IMG/VR virus record: IMGVR_UViG_3300005962_000016
Coordinates: 1 to 46,920 of that record
Source: a virus
DNA: 46,920 nucleotides
Direction: 5' to 3' (one strand)
The first letter of the stretch is position 1, and each line of letters begins with the position of its first letter. The translations under genes and the position numbers were made by a program. Positions 6,925-14,414 of this stretch are shown here, in pieces. The notes under the pieces were generated by a model. That model was not told the origin of the DNA. It ran no database searches and saw only the letters and a program-made list of their open reading frames with translations.

Positions 6925-7393
6925 CTTCCCTTAGAGCTCCAAGAATTTTAGAAAAAATATCACGCTTATTTAAGCCTATATATTTCAGGTAGTCTCTATA
7001 TTCTCTTTCTTGTTCTTTAATTCTTTGAAGCTCATCATAAGCATCAAGAAGCCTCATAAAAACATACTCATCTGACCCCATGTCCAAGCTTTTTATGATC
7101 TCGTATTTTATTTTAGCGTATCTGTTGTAGTCTTGCTCTTGCAATTTAAAAGTGAGTTCTTTTATACTGTCGCCTTCCTTAATGTCCTCCGCTTCCGTGC
7201 TTTCTATCATCTTATCAATTTCATCTGATATGCCATACCATCGCCTAATAAGAGCATGTCTATTCCTATAAACATAATCCACATAAGATGGAGTAAAGCC
7301 TACCTCTTGGGATATTTCTCTTAGCTTTTTACCTTCCTTTCTTAGCTTTACAATCTTCTCAATAAGTTCTAAATCAATCTTCTTCCCCATCAT
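6911..7393 (-). CDS. Helix-turn-helix DNA-binding protein, 160 aa
   Basis: Start placed at ATG 7391-7393, right after GGGAGGTGATA; a longer frame to 7426 lacks a ribosome site. Residues about 9-45 form a resolvase/homeodomain-like HTH (LIEKIVKLRKEGKKLREISQ, then a second helix ending YVYRNR). The remainder is a long charged helical region. It probably binds DNA or serves as an adaptor protein in replication or packaging. No named family recognised. Overlaps the Cas4-like gene by 14 bases. Confidence 0.65.
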   Translation of the reverse strand: MMGKKIDLELIEKIVKLRKEGKKLREISQEVGFTPSYVDYVYRNRHALIRRWYGISDEIDKMIESTEAEDIKEGDSIKELTFKLQEQDYNRYAKIKYEIIKSLDMGSDEYVFMRLLDAYDELQRIKEQEREYRDYLKYIGLNKRDIFSKILGALREDERE

Positions 7394-7763
7394 TATCACC
7401 TCCCTTAAGATATTCTTTGAGCTCATTTTTTATTCTTTCGAGATCTTTTAGAGTAATCCTTACAACATATAAACTCTTCTGGTAGAGCTCCTCATATTTT
7501 TCCTCGCCTATCTTTTGAATTAGAAAGCGTCTAAATTTTTCTGGATCTCTATGAGCTAAGTAGTGATGCCCTGCACAAAGTGTTATGCCATTTTCTATGT
7601 CCCATCTTGTAGATCTTCTAATCCTTGAAAAAATATGGTGAGTTTGCAATCTATCCCTGCTTCCGCATATTTTGCATCTGTAATTGTCTTTTTTTAGGAC
7701 TGCCTTATGCCATAAATCATCTAACTCTTTCTCAAGTTTTTTCCTATCCGTCTTTGCTCTCAT
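7374..7763 (-). CDS. HNH endonuclease
   Basis: 129 aa with a clear HNH motif. Two zinc-binding pairs, Cys30/Cys33 and Cys63/His66, flank the catalytic His42-His43, with Asn58 between. Start at ATG 7761-7763 after GGGGAGGAAATGG, overlapping the previous stop as ATGA. HNH proteins in phages act in packaging with the terminase, as homing endonucleases, or in recombination. The packaging HNH usually sits beside the terminase, and this one lies in the early operon about 34 kb away. A recombination or homing role is therefore as likely. Confidence 0.8.
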   Translation of the reverse strand: MRAKTDRKKLEKELDDLWHKAVLKKDNYRCKICGSRDRLQTHHIFSRIRRSTRWDIENGITLCAGHHYLAHRDPEKFRRFLIQKIGEEKYEELYQKSLYVVRITLKDLERIKNELKEYLKGGDNDGEED

Positions 7764-7990
7764 TCCATTTCCTCCCCAATATTATCATCTTCAAAATCAT
7801 CAAACGTTCCGTTTATTACCTTGTAATCTCCCATGTAAAGTTCTCCATTTTTGTTAATTACATGTCTTGTGAGCGAAAGTTTGCAATAATCATATTGCTT
7901 GGGGATATATAACTCTTTCTGACGGATCCTGATTGAATAATCGTCTATGCCAAGCTTTTCAAGAATATCTATAATTTCGTCAAGCCTCAT
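7760..7990 (-). CDS. Hypothetical protein, 76 aa
   Basis: ATG 7988-7990 after GGGAGGTAGTAT. The N-terminal helix (LDEIIDILEKLGI) is followed by a beta-rich middle and an acidic tail. The 'IDILEKLGIDDYSIRI' opening resembles the end of the next gene upstream (MEKLQELGIKDCEI), so the two may share a fold. No function recognised. Coupled to the HNH gene by an ATGA overlap. Confidence 0.65.
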   Translation of the reverse strand: MRLDEIIDILEKLGIDDYSIRIRQKELYIPKQYDYCKLSLTRHVINKNGELYMGDYKVINGTFDDFEDDNIGEEME

Positions 7991-8008
7991 ATACTACCTC
8001 CCAAAAAT

Positions 8009-8284
8009 TTATCTACACTTTACAATAAACTCTCCATCTTGTAAGAGATAGTGATAAATAGGAACCTCGCAGTAGGCTTTTATTTCGCAATCTTTTATCC
8101 CTAATTCCTGTAATTTTTCCATTAGAGAATAGGTCTTTGTTCTGTTGAACTCCATAGGGTTTACTTCTTCGAAGACGTAGAGCGTATCGTTGTCCTCTTC
8201 CACGGTCAACCCTTCACTTTGTAGTATTTGTCTAACCAAACCTATATTCTCCTCGCTGACTCTAAAACTCCCTTTTAAAAACAT
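8009..8284 (-). CDS. Hypothetical protein, 91 aa
   Basis: Start at ATG 8282-8284 following GGGAGGTGAGATCT. The longer frame to 8344 overlaps the previous gene without a ribosome site. Beta-alpha-beta-like N-terminal half and a 'LMEKLQELGIKDCEIKAY' helix-strand segment near the end, similar to the start of the following 76-aa gene. Function unknown. Confidence 0.65.
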   Translation of the reverse strand: MFLKGSFRVSEENIGLVRQILQSEGLTVEEDNDTLYVFEEVNPMEFNRTKTYSLMEKLQELGIKDCEIKAYCEVPIYHYLLQDGEFIVKCR

Positions 8285-8289
8285 AGATC

Positions 8290-8712
8290 TCACCTCCCTT
8301 GGGCTATTTCGTAGATATTCCCCACAACTTCTAAATCTTCCCACTCGAAGTTGGGCTCTCCATTAAGGTAAAATTCGAAAGGCTCTTCTGTTTTAACTAG
8401 CTTATGGATATAAAATCCTACTCTCCTGCTATCCCATACCACCTCCCCTATAGCTCCAGATTTGTGTTTAACAATATCTCCTTCGTATATTTCATTCCCG
8501 TTCCTATCCTTCTTACCAGTCCACAAAAGAATTTCAAAATTAGAAACCTCAATACGCTCAAACTTATTGTTGGCATTATTGTAGATCTTTAGGAAGATTA
8601 AAACGAACATATCTCCGTAGACATCTTTTTGCAGATAGGCTCGATCTAAACTGATATCTTTATACATCACTTTTCTTGACCTGTCCCAAACTCTGAATTT
8701 TATGTTTTCCAT
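8290..8712 (-). CDS. YopX-family phage protein, 140 aa
   Basis: Start at ATG 8710-8712 after GGGGAGGTGATATC. YopX hallmarks: an N-terminal KFRVWDRSRKVM segment, a central LWTGKKDRNGNEIYEGDIV segment and the ending EVVGNIYE. YopX proteins are widespread in phages of Gram-positive and thermophilic bacteria. Their role is unknown, but they are usually expressed early. Length is typical for the family. Confidence 0.88.
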   Translation of the reverse strand: MENIKFRVWDRSRKVMYKDISLDRAYLQKDVYGDMFVLIFLKIYNNANNKFERIEVSNFEILLWTGKKDRNGNEIYEGDIVKHKSGAIGEVVWDSRRVGFYIHKLVKTEEPFEFYLNGEPNFEWEDLEVVGNIYEIAQGR

Positions 8713-8716
8713 GATA

Positions 8717-9319
8717 TCACCTCCCCTTATTTTTACTTGCAAATTCAAGTATTTGCTTTACAAATTTGTCAGCATCTACGTATTCCCCAAATCTTCTATA
8801 TATATAACGACCACCATCCAGCCACAAGCTTACTCTATACACCCTTCCATTTCCTTCTATTTCAATTCTCTCTACTTTTTCTAAATTAACCCACTCATCG
8901 TCATCAAAAGGAAAGAACATCATATTCTCTTCTTGGGAATTGGGTATCTCTCCAATCTTTTCATACCACAAATCCCCAAAATCAAAACTTTTATAAAAAT
9001 ATTTCTTGTAAAGCTCATACTTTAACTCTTCAATCTCTTCTTCTGTCATATCGTCAGATATTTCCATCTCTTCCTCATTAAGAGGAGCTAAAAGCCAATA
9101 TTCATCTAATGGAGGAAAAACAAAAAGTAAATCTACCCCTGTCCTACCGTAATATCTTTCCTGTTTATCGATTAAAATAGTAAATAATTCTGCTCTATCC
9201 CAGTCATAAAGAACTTCTCTGACTTTTCCGTTAGGTATACTCCTAACATCTCCCATTTCCCATATTGTCTTCTTGGTAATCAAATCCGCTCGTATTTTTA
9301 AACTCTTTTCTTTCCACAT
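8717..9319 (-). CDS. Hypothetical protein, 200 aa, with an IWEMGDVRSIP motif
   Basis: ATG 9317-9319 follows GAGGAGGTGAGATT. The N-terminal 40 residues contain IWEMGDVRSIPNG. This matches IWEEGDVANIPQG in the 111-aa protein at 43122-43457, so the two belong to one small, unnamed family. An acidic middle (EEEMEISDDMTEEEIEELK) precedes a beta-rich C-terminus. No function recognised. The duplication at opposite ends of the phage region suggests the motif has a specific job, possibly binding a host factor. Confidence 0.7.
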   Translation of the reverse strand: MWKEKSLKIRADLITKKTIWEMGDVRSIPNGKVREVLYDWDRAELFTILIDKQERYYGRTGVDLLFVFPPLDEYWLLAPLNEEEMEISDDMTEEEIEELKYELYKKYFYKSFDFGDLWYEKIGEIPNSQEENMMFFPFDDDEWVNLEKVERIEIEGNGRVYRVSLWLDGGRYIYRRFGEYVDADKFVKQILEFASKNKGR

Positions 9320-9351
9320 AATCTCACCTCCTCTTAAAGCTCTCTGTAATA

Positions 9352-9491
9352 TTAATCATCACCAATTAACCATTCCTTTTCTCTAAGATCCTCTTCTAAG
9401 CTATAGCCTGCCTTCATTACATGAATCTCGGTATATTCATCATCATGGTCTTAAGGGTATCTATCCATACCCTGTAAAGAATTTCATACAT
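9352..9491 (-). pseudogene. Frameshifted small acidic protein (about 46 aa)
   Basis: A strong GGGAGGTGATAGG site precedes ATG 9489-9491. The frame starts MYEILYRVWIDTLK, then loses register near 9449. One base further on, the second frame continues convincingly (DHDDEYTEIHVMKAGYSLEED, ending GDD) to a stop at 9352. A single missing base at CTTAAGACC explains it. It could be a real mutation, an assembly error in a short A-run, or programmed frameshifting. The first is simplest. Confidence 0.6.
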
Positions 9492-9495
9492 CCTA

Positions 9496-9939
9496 TCACC
9501 TCCCTAAAACATAAGCTGTTAACTTTTTCTTCCCAAACTTAATGGCATCTTTTCTGTTAGCCATCCAAATATCTATGCGATTTCCTTTTATTGCTCCACC
9601 TCTATCAAGAACTATAAACGTCTTCTTAAAGTAGGGAATGTAGATCTTAGTGCCAAACGGGAACTTAGGATCTGCGGCTATTACTCCCCAAAAGACTTTT
9701 TTGCCTGATGCTGTTATGAATGGTGTATCATCACATTCTCTTCTTGAGGATGTATAGGCTGTTGCTATTACTGTTATTTTGCGACCTTGTATTTCTTTTA
9801 GTTTTTTCTCAAGCTCATCTGTTCTCGTTTCTAACTCTTGATATCTCTTAGAGACGTCAATAACTTTAACACCAAGAAAGAGAGTATAGCCAATTAGGAA
9901 AGCAAATATCAAAACTAATAACAATCTCCTCATCTTCAT
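9496..9939 (-). CDS. 3D-domain exported protein (RlpA/MltA-like double-psi barrel)
   Basis: 147 aa. Residues 5-24 are an N-terminal membrane anchor or uncleaved signal, residues 30-51 a short coiled coil, and residues about 55-146 a 3D domain. The three signature aspartates are visible: Asp90 (AADPKFPFGT), Asp112 (VLDRGG) and Asp123 (NRIDIWM). 3D domains are found in lytic transglycosylases and cell-wall-active proteins of Firmicutes and their phages. It probably acts on peptidoglycan outside the inner membrane. It sits in the early operon rather than the lysis cassette, so a role in entry or wall remodelling is more likely than lysis. Confidence 0.82.
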   Translation of the reverse strand: MKMRRLLLVLIFAFLIGYTLFLGVKVIDVSKRYQELETRTDELEKKLKEIQGRKITVIATAYTSSRRECDDTPFITASGKKVFWGVIAADPKFPFGTKIYIPYFKKTFIVLDRGGAIKGNRIDIWMANRKDAIKFGKKKLTAYVLGR

Positions 9940-9943
9940 ATTA

Positions 9944-10150
9944 TCACCTACGATGTAAGTGTAGCCAATTATTCATAAACATCAAGTCATATGGCTGTGT
10001 ATTTATCACATCTTCTCCCCTCTTTCTTATTTCGGGTTTTTTATGATCCTTGATACCGCCGGAAAGAACAAACCCAACAAACACAGCAAAGAAGAGCAAA
10101 GCAAGTATAATCAAAATGTCAAAAACTCTATCTTCCCAAGATTTTCTCAT
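9944..10150 (-). CDS. Small single-pass membrane protein, 68 aa
   Basis: Residues 11-31 are a hydrophobic helix (ILIILALLFFAVFVGFVL) preceded by a charged N-terminus; a basic and Gly-rich stretch follows. ATG 10148-10150 overlaps the upstream stop as ATGA. It lies directly before the membrane-anchored 3D-domain protein, so the two may work together at the envelope. No family recognised. Confidence 0.65.
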   Translation of the reverse strand: MRKSWEDRVFDILIILALLFFAVFVGFVLSGGIKDHKKPEIRKRGEDVINTQPYDLMFMNNWLHLHRR

Positions 10151-10512
10151 CCTATAGTCACCCTTTCATAAGTCTCTTTATAAGCAGACAAGATAGAACG
10201 CAAGCTGTCTATTTCGTATTTCAATTGCTCTATCTTCTCATAGAGAGTGTCTGCTAATACTTTTGCAATGTCTGCCTCTAATTGATAATCGTAGGTCTCC
10301 AAAAAAGCTCTTTGCTTTGCATCTTCCTCGGTAAGCCTTTTCTGTCCTTCTTTCTCGGCTCTTAGCTCGAGAAATTTAATAGCGTATTGCCTCTTAGCTT
10401 CATTTCTCTTTTTGACTGCTTCTACAGCGGCGTTCTTATACTCGTCTACCTTCATTTCGTATTCGTGGTTTTTCTCTCTTAGTAGTCTTTCAAGTTCCTC
10501 AAAGTCTACCAT
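10147..10512 (-). CDS. Coiled-coil protein, 121 aa
   Basis: Start set at ATG 10510-10512, one base after the helicase-loader stop and behind AAAGGTGGGG. The protein is almost entirely charged heptad-like helix (FEELERLLREKNHEYEMKVDEY and similar). Possibly a structural or adaptor protein of the replication complex, given that it directly follows the loader gene. No enzymatic motif is present. Confidence 0.65.
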   Translation of the reverse strand: MVDFEELERLLREKNHEYEMKVDEYKNAAVEAVKKRNEAKRQYAIKFLELRAEKEGQKRLTEEDAKQRAFLETYDYQLEADIAKVLADTLYEKIEQLKYEIDSLRSILSAYKETYERVTIG

Positions 10513-10513
10513 C

Positions 10514-11329
10514 TCATGCCCCACCTTTCTTAGATCTTCTGTCCTCACCGTTTATAATGATCTCTTCACACATACCCTTTATTCGTGAATATATTCTTTG
10601 TCCAAGTCTTTCTGAGAGATCTTTCATCTTGTAGTTGCTCGTTATTATCGTAGCAAGAGCATAATTCCACCTGTAGTTGATAAGTTGCAACAACTTTTCG
10701 TTTGCCCATTCTGTCACTTTCTCTGTCCCAAGGTCATCGAGAACTAAAACTGTGCTTCTTTTAGCCAATTCGAAGGGATCTTCTCTTTCCTCATCTTGAT
10801 TCTTCTCATCATACGTAGACCTTAGCTCATCAAGAAAGTCAGGCACAAAAACAAATAAAGTATAAACATTTTGCTTCGCTAACTCATGAACTATTGCTGC
10901 AGCTAAATGTGTCTTCCCACATCCTACCATGCCCGTTATATATAAACCTTTCCCGTCTCTCCATTCTTTGTTTTTTAAATATTCTTTTATACGGCTTATT
11001 GCTTTTTCATTCATACCAATCTCAAAATTGTCAAATGTTTTATCCCTATAATGGGTGGGTAATCCTGAAGATCTAATATTTCTCTCATATCGCATCTTCT
11101 CTTCCGCCATCTTTAGCTTTGAACACTTCATATACACTTGATAATACTTACCATCTAATTCCTCGAAAGCTATTAGATAGCCCTTGCTACTGCAATTCTC
11201 CAAACCCGGACAATTATCGCAGTTAGGATTTTCTACCTCATTCAAAAAATCCTCAGGTTTTAAATCTCTTATCTTCCCATAAAAACCTATACTCTCTAAA
11301 TATCTCTTGATATCATCTGGAAATTCCAT
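10514..11329 (-). CDS. dnaC: DnaC/IstB-like AAA+ helicase loader
   Basis: 271 aa. AAA+ core with Walker A GMVGCGKT (residues 133-140), Walker B VLVLDD (194-199) and sensor-1 ITSN. The N-terminal region has Cys37, Cys40, Cys46 and Cys69, which resemble a small metal-binding module. Helicase loaders of this class place the replicative DnaB helicase on origin DNA together with an initiator. The gene directly follows the replisome organiser at 11313-12581, the standard phage order. Start ATG 11327-11329 after GGGAGGTGATATGA. No phage helicase gene is seen, so host DnaB is probably recruited. Confidence 0.85.
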   Translation of the reverse strand: MEFPDDIKRYLESIGFYGKIRDLKPEDFLNEVENPNCDNCPGLENCSSKGYLIAFEELDGKYYQVYMKCSKLKMAEEKMRYERNIRSSGLPTHYRDKTFDNFEIGMNEKAISRIKEYLKNKEWRDGKGLYITGMVGCGKTHLAAAIVHELAKQNVYTLFVFVPDFLDELRSTYDEKNQDEEREDPFELAKRSTVLVLDDLGTEKVTEWANEKLLQLINYRWNYALATIITSNYKMKDLSERLGQRIYSRIKGMCEEIIINGEDRRSKKGGA

Positions 11330-12581
11330 TCATATCACCTCCCTTAAGTATTTCTTCGGGAACATCAAAAGGATATCCCCCATACTCTTTTTTGTAGTAA
11401 AGCAGATATTTTTTATTTTCCTTGAACTCGTAGTCATCCAGATTGGGATATGCCCATCTTAATACTCTTTCTACTTCTTCCTCAAGAAGCTCTTCAGGAG
11501 TTTTGGGCTTTACTGCAGGTTTCTTACCTTGCTTCCAAATTTTCCACTTAGGAAGCCAATCCTCAAAGTGCCACATCTCAAGAATTTTTGTAGCTTTATC
11601 ATCCCACACGGGGGTCTGTAAGTCCTGCAACGCCTGCTCAAGCTCGGCAAGGGTATATTTTTTCAGGAGCTTTGCTGTGATGGCATAAGCTTTTAGGTGC
11701 CAATTCTTGTGAGTGATCGGAACGCCCAAGTACTTCTCCCTGAACTCCTTGAACTTCGCCACAAAATCCACAACCTCGGGGGGATATTTTCTTTGTTTTT
11801 GTTTCTGCTCACCATTAGAAGGGAAACTTTTACGAGATTTTTTTGCTTCTTCTACGTAAGTAGATATATTATTCTCTTTTAAGTTTTCTTTTTCTGTATT
11901 AGATAAAATATTATACCCTGATATATTAATATTTTTTTCTAATACAGTATTATTTAAACTTATACTATTATTATCTCTATCTAATAGATTAGATAGATTA
12001 TTATTTAATAATAATCTATCATCGCTGAAAAAGTTGCTCGCAGACCCCCCGTCTACCCCCCGTGCACCCCCCGTGTCTGGGGGGTCTACTGCCTCTTGCT
12101 CATTCTCCATGGTGGGTTCCTCGGGGGTGTCTCCATCAGCGGGGGGTTCTTTTTTGATTTTAGACCCACCATTAGGATCATCATCACCATCTAATTGAAC
12201 CTTACCATACTTTTCAACTATTGCTCTAATTGGTTGAGACTCTTTTAAGATAATCTTTTGAATAGGCTCTGGAAGTTCAAGGAACCTATTATAGACTGCT
12301 TTCTCGTAAGATCCCCCTGCATTTTGGAACTTTATAAAGTTTTTGACAAATACAAGCTTAAGCTCAGGAACATATATGACTTCTGGGGAGAGGCTCTTTA
12401 GTATAGCTTCTACGTTTTTTATTCCAGTTTCCCAGCCGATGTATTTTAGATTGGCAGTATAAATTCCAATCTGATCAGTGTGGTGGGTAGTGAGGAGATA
12501 CAAAAACAGCATCTTTTGCTCCATTGAGAGATCAAAAAACCAAGGATCTTCCCAAATATGACTATTTACTGCTCGGGACAT
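11313..12581 (-). CDS. Phage replisome organiser / replication initiator
   Basis: 422 aa. Residues 1-100 are the winged-helix domain typical of phage replisome organisers (SHIWEDPWFFDLSMEQK, then LLTTHHTDQIGIY and an FIKF motif). Residues about 125-185 are Pro/Gly/Asp-rich. Residues about 190-245 are a low-complexity Asn/Ser/Leu linker. Residues about 260-410 form a C-terminal helical domain, DnaD-like in position. Such proteins bind the origin and, with a DnaC-like loader, recruit host helicase. As in lambda O, the middle of the gene contains repeated GC-rich motifs next to a very AT-rich tract, a likely origin. Overlaps a 49-aa gene at its start. Confidence 0.8.
   Translation of the reverse strand: MSRAVNSHIWEDPWFFDLSMEQKMLFLYLLTTHHTDQIGIYTANLKYIGWETGIKNVEAILKSLSPEVIYVPELKLVFVKNFIKFQNAGGSYEKAVYNRFLELPEPIQKIILKESQPIRAIVEKYGKVQLDGDDDPNGGSKIKKEPPADGDTPEEPTMENEQEAVDPPDTGGARGVDGGSASNFFSDDRLLLNNNLSNLLDRDNNSISLNNTVLEKNINISGYNILSNTEKENLKENNISTYVEEAKKSRKSFPSNGEQKQKQRKYPPEVVDFVAKFKEFREKYLGVPITHKNWHLKAYAITAKLLKKYTLAELEQALQDLQTPVWDDKATKILEMWHFEDWLPKWKIWKQGKKPAVKPKTPEELLEEEVERVLRWAYPNLDDYEFKENKKYLLYYKKEYGGYPFDVPEEILKGGDMNGISR
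11850..12150. other. Putative replication origin inside the initiator gene
   Basis: Three direct repeats, ACCCCCCGT plus two bases, lie at 12044, 12055 and 12066 (11-bp period). Inverted copies lie at 12079-12085 and 12141-12147. Next to them, 11850-12030 is almost purely A+T, a natural unwinding tract. Iterons beside an AT-rich tract within the initiator gene is the lambda ori-O arrangement. The same ACCCCCCGTAT core recurs at 14415-14455 upstream of the operon promoter. The origin role is inferred. Confidence 0.55.
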
Positions 12582-12715
12582 TCTTCTTTCACCTCCAATT
12601 TTTCGAGGATTTCCTTAGTTATTCTATCAAGCTCTTCAAGAGTCTGATAGAATATCTCATCGAGTTCTTGTTGGCACTTGGTAATTCTTTTCCTGAGGTT
12701 TTTGTGGAACTCCAT
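12566..12715 (-). CDS. Small coiled-coil protein, 49 aa
   Basis: ATG 12713-12715 follows GGGGGGATAAG. The frame ends 16 bases inside the initiator gene. The product is a charged amphipathic helix (LDEIFYQTLEELDRITKEILEKLE) with two Cys residues. It is the first gene behind the minus-strand promoter at 12786-12814. It could modulate the initiator, with which it is translationally coupled. No family recognised. Confidence 0.65.
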   Translation of the reverse strand: MEFHKNLRKRITKCQQELDEIFYQTLEELDRITKEILEKLEVKEECPEQ

Positions 12716-12769
12716 CTTATCCCCCCTATTCGTTTTTTCTTGTTTTAAGATTGATATCTTTTTCTTTGT

Positions 12770-12859
12770 TCATTTTTTATGCCCTATTTTAAACCACTTG
12801 TATAAATTTGTCAAGTGTGTTATAATATATCTTGAAAAGTATGCCCTATCCCCTACCAT
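12770..12859 (-). CDS. Leader peptide or small toxin-like ORF, 29 aa
   Basis: ATG 12857-12859 stands behind a perfect GGAGGTGATAAG, as good a ribosome site as any in the window. The peptide is aromatic and basic at its end (YFSRYIITHLTNLYKWFK, then GHKK). A plus-strand RNA (12833-12909) is exactly antisense to its ribosome site and first codons. Arrangement and size fit a regulated leader peptide ahead of the replication genes (as tap in IncFII plasmids) or a type I toxin. The sequence does not decide between them. Confidence 0.5.
   Translation of the reverse strand: MVGDRAYFSRYIITHLTNLYKWFKIGHKK
12786..12814 (-). promoter_or_regulatory. Promoter for the initiator/helicase-loader genes
   Basis: Minus strand TTGACA (12809-12814), 17-base spacer, TAAAAT (12786-12791). 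It overlaps the plus-strand promoter at 12798-12826, so the two must compete for polymerase. Confidence 0.75.
12798..12826 (+). promoter_or_regulatory. Promoter for the 12.8 kb antisense RNA
   Basis: TTGTAT (12798-12803), 17-base spacer, perfect TATAAT (12821-12826), directed into the 77-nt region that ends at a strong terminator. Confidence 0.75.
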
Positions 12860-12909
12860 CTTATCACCTCCTTGTATAAGGCTGGGGTCAGCGAGAGCCC
12901 CAGCCTTTT
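12833..12909 (+). ncRNA. Predicted antisense small RNA of about 77 nt
   Basis: Promoter 12798-12826 and terminator 12878-12915 define a short plus-strand transcript opposite the leader ORF. It contains CTTATCACCTCC, which is complementary to that ORF's ribosome site. This is also the same as the anti-Shine-Dalgarno of 16S rRNA, so the RNA could pair with many phage ribosome sites. The strongest reading is antisense control of the replication module, as in plasmid copy-number systems. Confidence 0.65.
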
Positions 12910-12915
12910 GATTTT
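12878..12915 (+). terminator. Intrinsic terminator of the 12.8 kb antisense RNA
   Basis: AAGGCTGGGG (12878-12887) pairs with CCCCAGCCTT (12898-12907), followed by TTGATTTT. On the minus strand the hairpin is followed by TTATAC, not a T-run, so it works rightward. Confidence 0.8.
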
Positions 12916-12925
12916 AAGAGCTTTA

Positions 12926-13759
12926 TTAGAAGTCTTCTGTGTCTTCCTGAACATTTTGGCTTGTCCCGCTCTGTAGTAATGTGTTAATCTCATCTTCAGA
13001 CATTTCTGCAAGCTTCTTTTTGTTCTCTTGCTTTATCCTCTTAAAGTCTATTACTCCAAATGCTACTGCCTCTAAGAACTCTTTTACTAACTCTAACTTT
13101 TCTCTTGGTAGATCTTTTAAGGTTCTAACACCTATAAAATTCATTATTTCTTGTGTTGTAATTCCTTGATCTCTTATCATGCTCCATATCTTGTCCCAGT
13201 ATTCTCTTCTGCTCCTGTAAGGATCTTCAGTTTGAGCTTCTTTTTGTAGGTTTTGAAAATTAGTTTTTGTTGGCTCTTCATCTTCTATTTCCTCAGCTGA
13301 TACTTCTCCAAATCCTACAAGCTCTAATACTGCTCTGTTCTTGGCTCTTGTGATAGCATGGGAGCGGGTTAGATGATATATATCCCTTTCTCCTTCTTTA
13401 CTTTCTTTTGTCTTGCTCCAACATGTCCCATCACCATCAACATAGAGCCCGTTGGGTGCTATTGCCCTTGCAGTTGCTTTAAATACAAATGTTCCATCAG
13501 GTAAGTATTCAACTTCTTCTTTAATTATTTCAACTGATATTCCAAAAAATCTTGTTAATTTGGTTCTCCATTGTTTTGTTGGGGCTTCTCTTTTATTCCC
13601 TCTTTTGTCTCTAAATTCTACAAAATCACCATCGCCACGGAGCTTTTTCTTTAGAGCTTGGTATTCATTGAATGCTATTAGTGCTTCCTCAGGAGTGATG
13701 AGAGGACGCACAATCTGAGGCTGGACTTTTTCTGGTAATAATTCTTCTTTATCTTTCAT
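12926..13759 (-). CDS. Possible single-strand DNA annealing/recombination protein, 277 aa
   Basis: ATG 13757-13759 follows AAAGGAGGTGAATGTAA. The central domain (residues about 60-165) has a DGTFVFKATARAIAPNG strand pair and a helix reading HLTRSHAITRAKNRAVLELVGFGEVSAEE. Helix-rich 'TRAKNRAV...GFGEVSAEEI' segments occur in phage and archaeal proteins placed where RecT/Rad52-like annealing proteins usually sit. The C-terminal third is a charged helical region. Position between early regulators and the replisome organiser fits a recombination role. I cannot assign it firmly to RecT, Erf or Sak families. Confidence 0.5.
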   Translation of the reverse strand: MKDKEELLPEKVQPQIVRPLITPEEALIAFNEYQALKKKLRGDGDFVEFRDKRGNKREAPTKQWRTKLTRFFGISVEIIKEEVEYLPDGTFVFKATARAIAPNGLYVDGDGTCWSKTKESKEGERDIYHLTRSHAITRAKNRAVLELVGFGEVSAEEIEDEEPTKTNFQNLQKEAQTEDPYRSRREYWDKIWSMIRDQGITTQEIMNFIGVRTLKDLPREKLELVKEFLEAVAFGVIDFKRIKQENKKKLAEMSEDEINTLLQSGTSQNVQEDTEDF

Positions 13760-14120
13760 TTACATTCACCTCCTTTCTATTTATTTTTTCCTTTTTGATA
13801 ATAAGAAGATGGGGATCTGTTCTCTGGATAACTACTATTTTATCTCCTAAATCAAATTCTATTCTTTCAAGGACAAGGTCAGCTAACATACCTAATAGAT
13901 TATTTATCTCTTCATTAATTTCATCTCTTACTTTTTCTAATTGGATTTCATAACTCTTTTTGCTAAGTAATTCTCCTGTTCTTTTATGGAGTTCTAATTC
14001 CCAGTTTTGAGTTAAGTTTAATTCTATTGTATTTTTTTCAAGCTTTGTTTTCTCTTTTAACTCTGCCTCTCTTTCCTTAAGCTCTACTAATCTAAAAATT
14101 CTCTCTTTTAAAGACATCAT
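13749..14120 (-). CDS. Coiled-coil protein, 123 aa
   Basis: ATG 14118-14120 after GGGAGGTGATAGT. The first 90 residues are charged helix with heptad character (ERIFRLVELKEREAELKEK). The end is beta-like and basic. It overlaps the following annealing-protein candidate and precedes it as siphovirus accessory proteins precede RecT or nuclease genes. No motif recognised. Confidence 0.65.
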   Translation of the reverse strand: MMSLKERIFRLVELKEREAELKEKTKLEKNTIELNLTQNWELELHKRTGELLSKKSYEIQLEKVRDEINEEINNLLGMLADLVLERIEFDLGDKIVVIQRTDPHLLIIKKEKINRKEVNVNER

Positions 14121-14134
14121 ACTATCACCTCCCT

Positions 14135-14311
14135 TTAGTTTTTGGATACTTCTTGTTTATCTTTGCTAATCAAATACCTGAGGTATCCTGAGATTGTGGC
14201 ATCTCGGAGCCCATTTTTCTTAAGTTCCAAGACACGCTCTTGTAGATAAATATAGTCCTCCTTTTTTAAAGTTATTGTTGTGCATATGTAGTCTTTCTCA
14301 CTTTTCTTCAT
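14135..14311 (-). CDS. Ribbon-helix-helix-like small regulator, 58 aa
   Basis: ATG 14309-14311 follows GGGAGGTCGATAAA. The layout is a short strand (YICTTITLKKED), a helix (YLQERVLELKKNG), then a second helix (ATISGYLRYLISKD). This is the ribbon-helix-helix pattern of CopG/Arc/MetJ repressors. It is the first gene behind the perfect promoter at 14347-14375, so autoregulation of the early operon through a nearby operator is likely. RHH repressors bind tandem repeats, and the 11-bp repeats at 14415-14455 are a candidate site. Confidence 0.7.
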   Translation of the reverse strand: MKKSEKDYICTTITLKKEDYIYLQERVLELKKNGLRDATISGYLRYLISKDKQEVSKN

Positions 14312-14346
14312 TTTATCGACCTCCCTTCTCTTTAAGTTTACAGCTA

Positions 14347-14375
14347 ATTATATAATGCTATTTTTATATTGTCAA
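14347..14375 (-). promoter_or_regulatory. Perfect-consensus early promoter
   Basis: Minus strand TTGACA (14370-14375), 17-base spacer, TATAAT (14347-14352). It is the only promoter in the window matching both boxes exactly. It drives the RHH gene and the replication module. Tandem 11-bp repeats lie about 40-80 bases upstream. Confidence 0.9.
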
Positions 14376-14414
14376 TAGTTTTCTGAAAAATTTTTTGAGA
14401 AATAAAGTGTAAAA

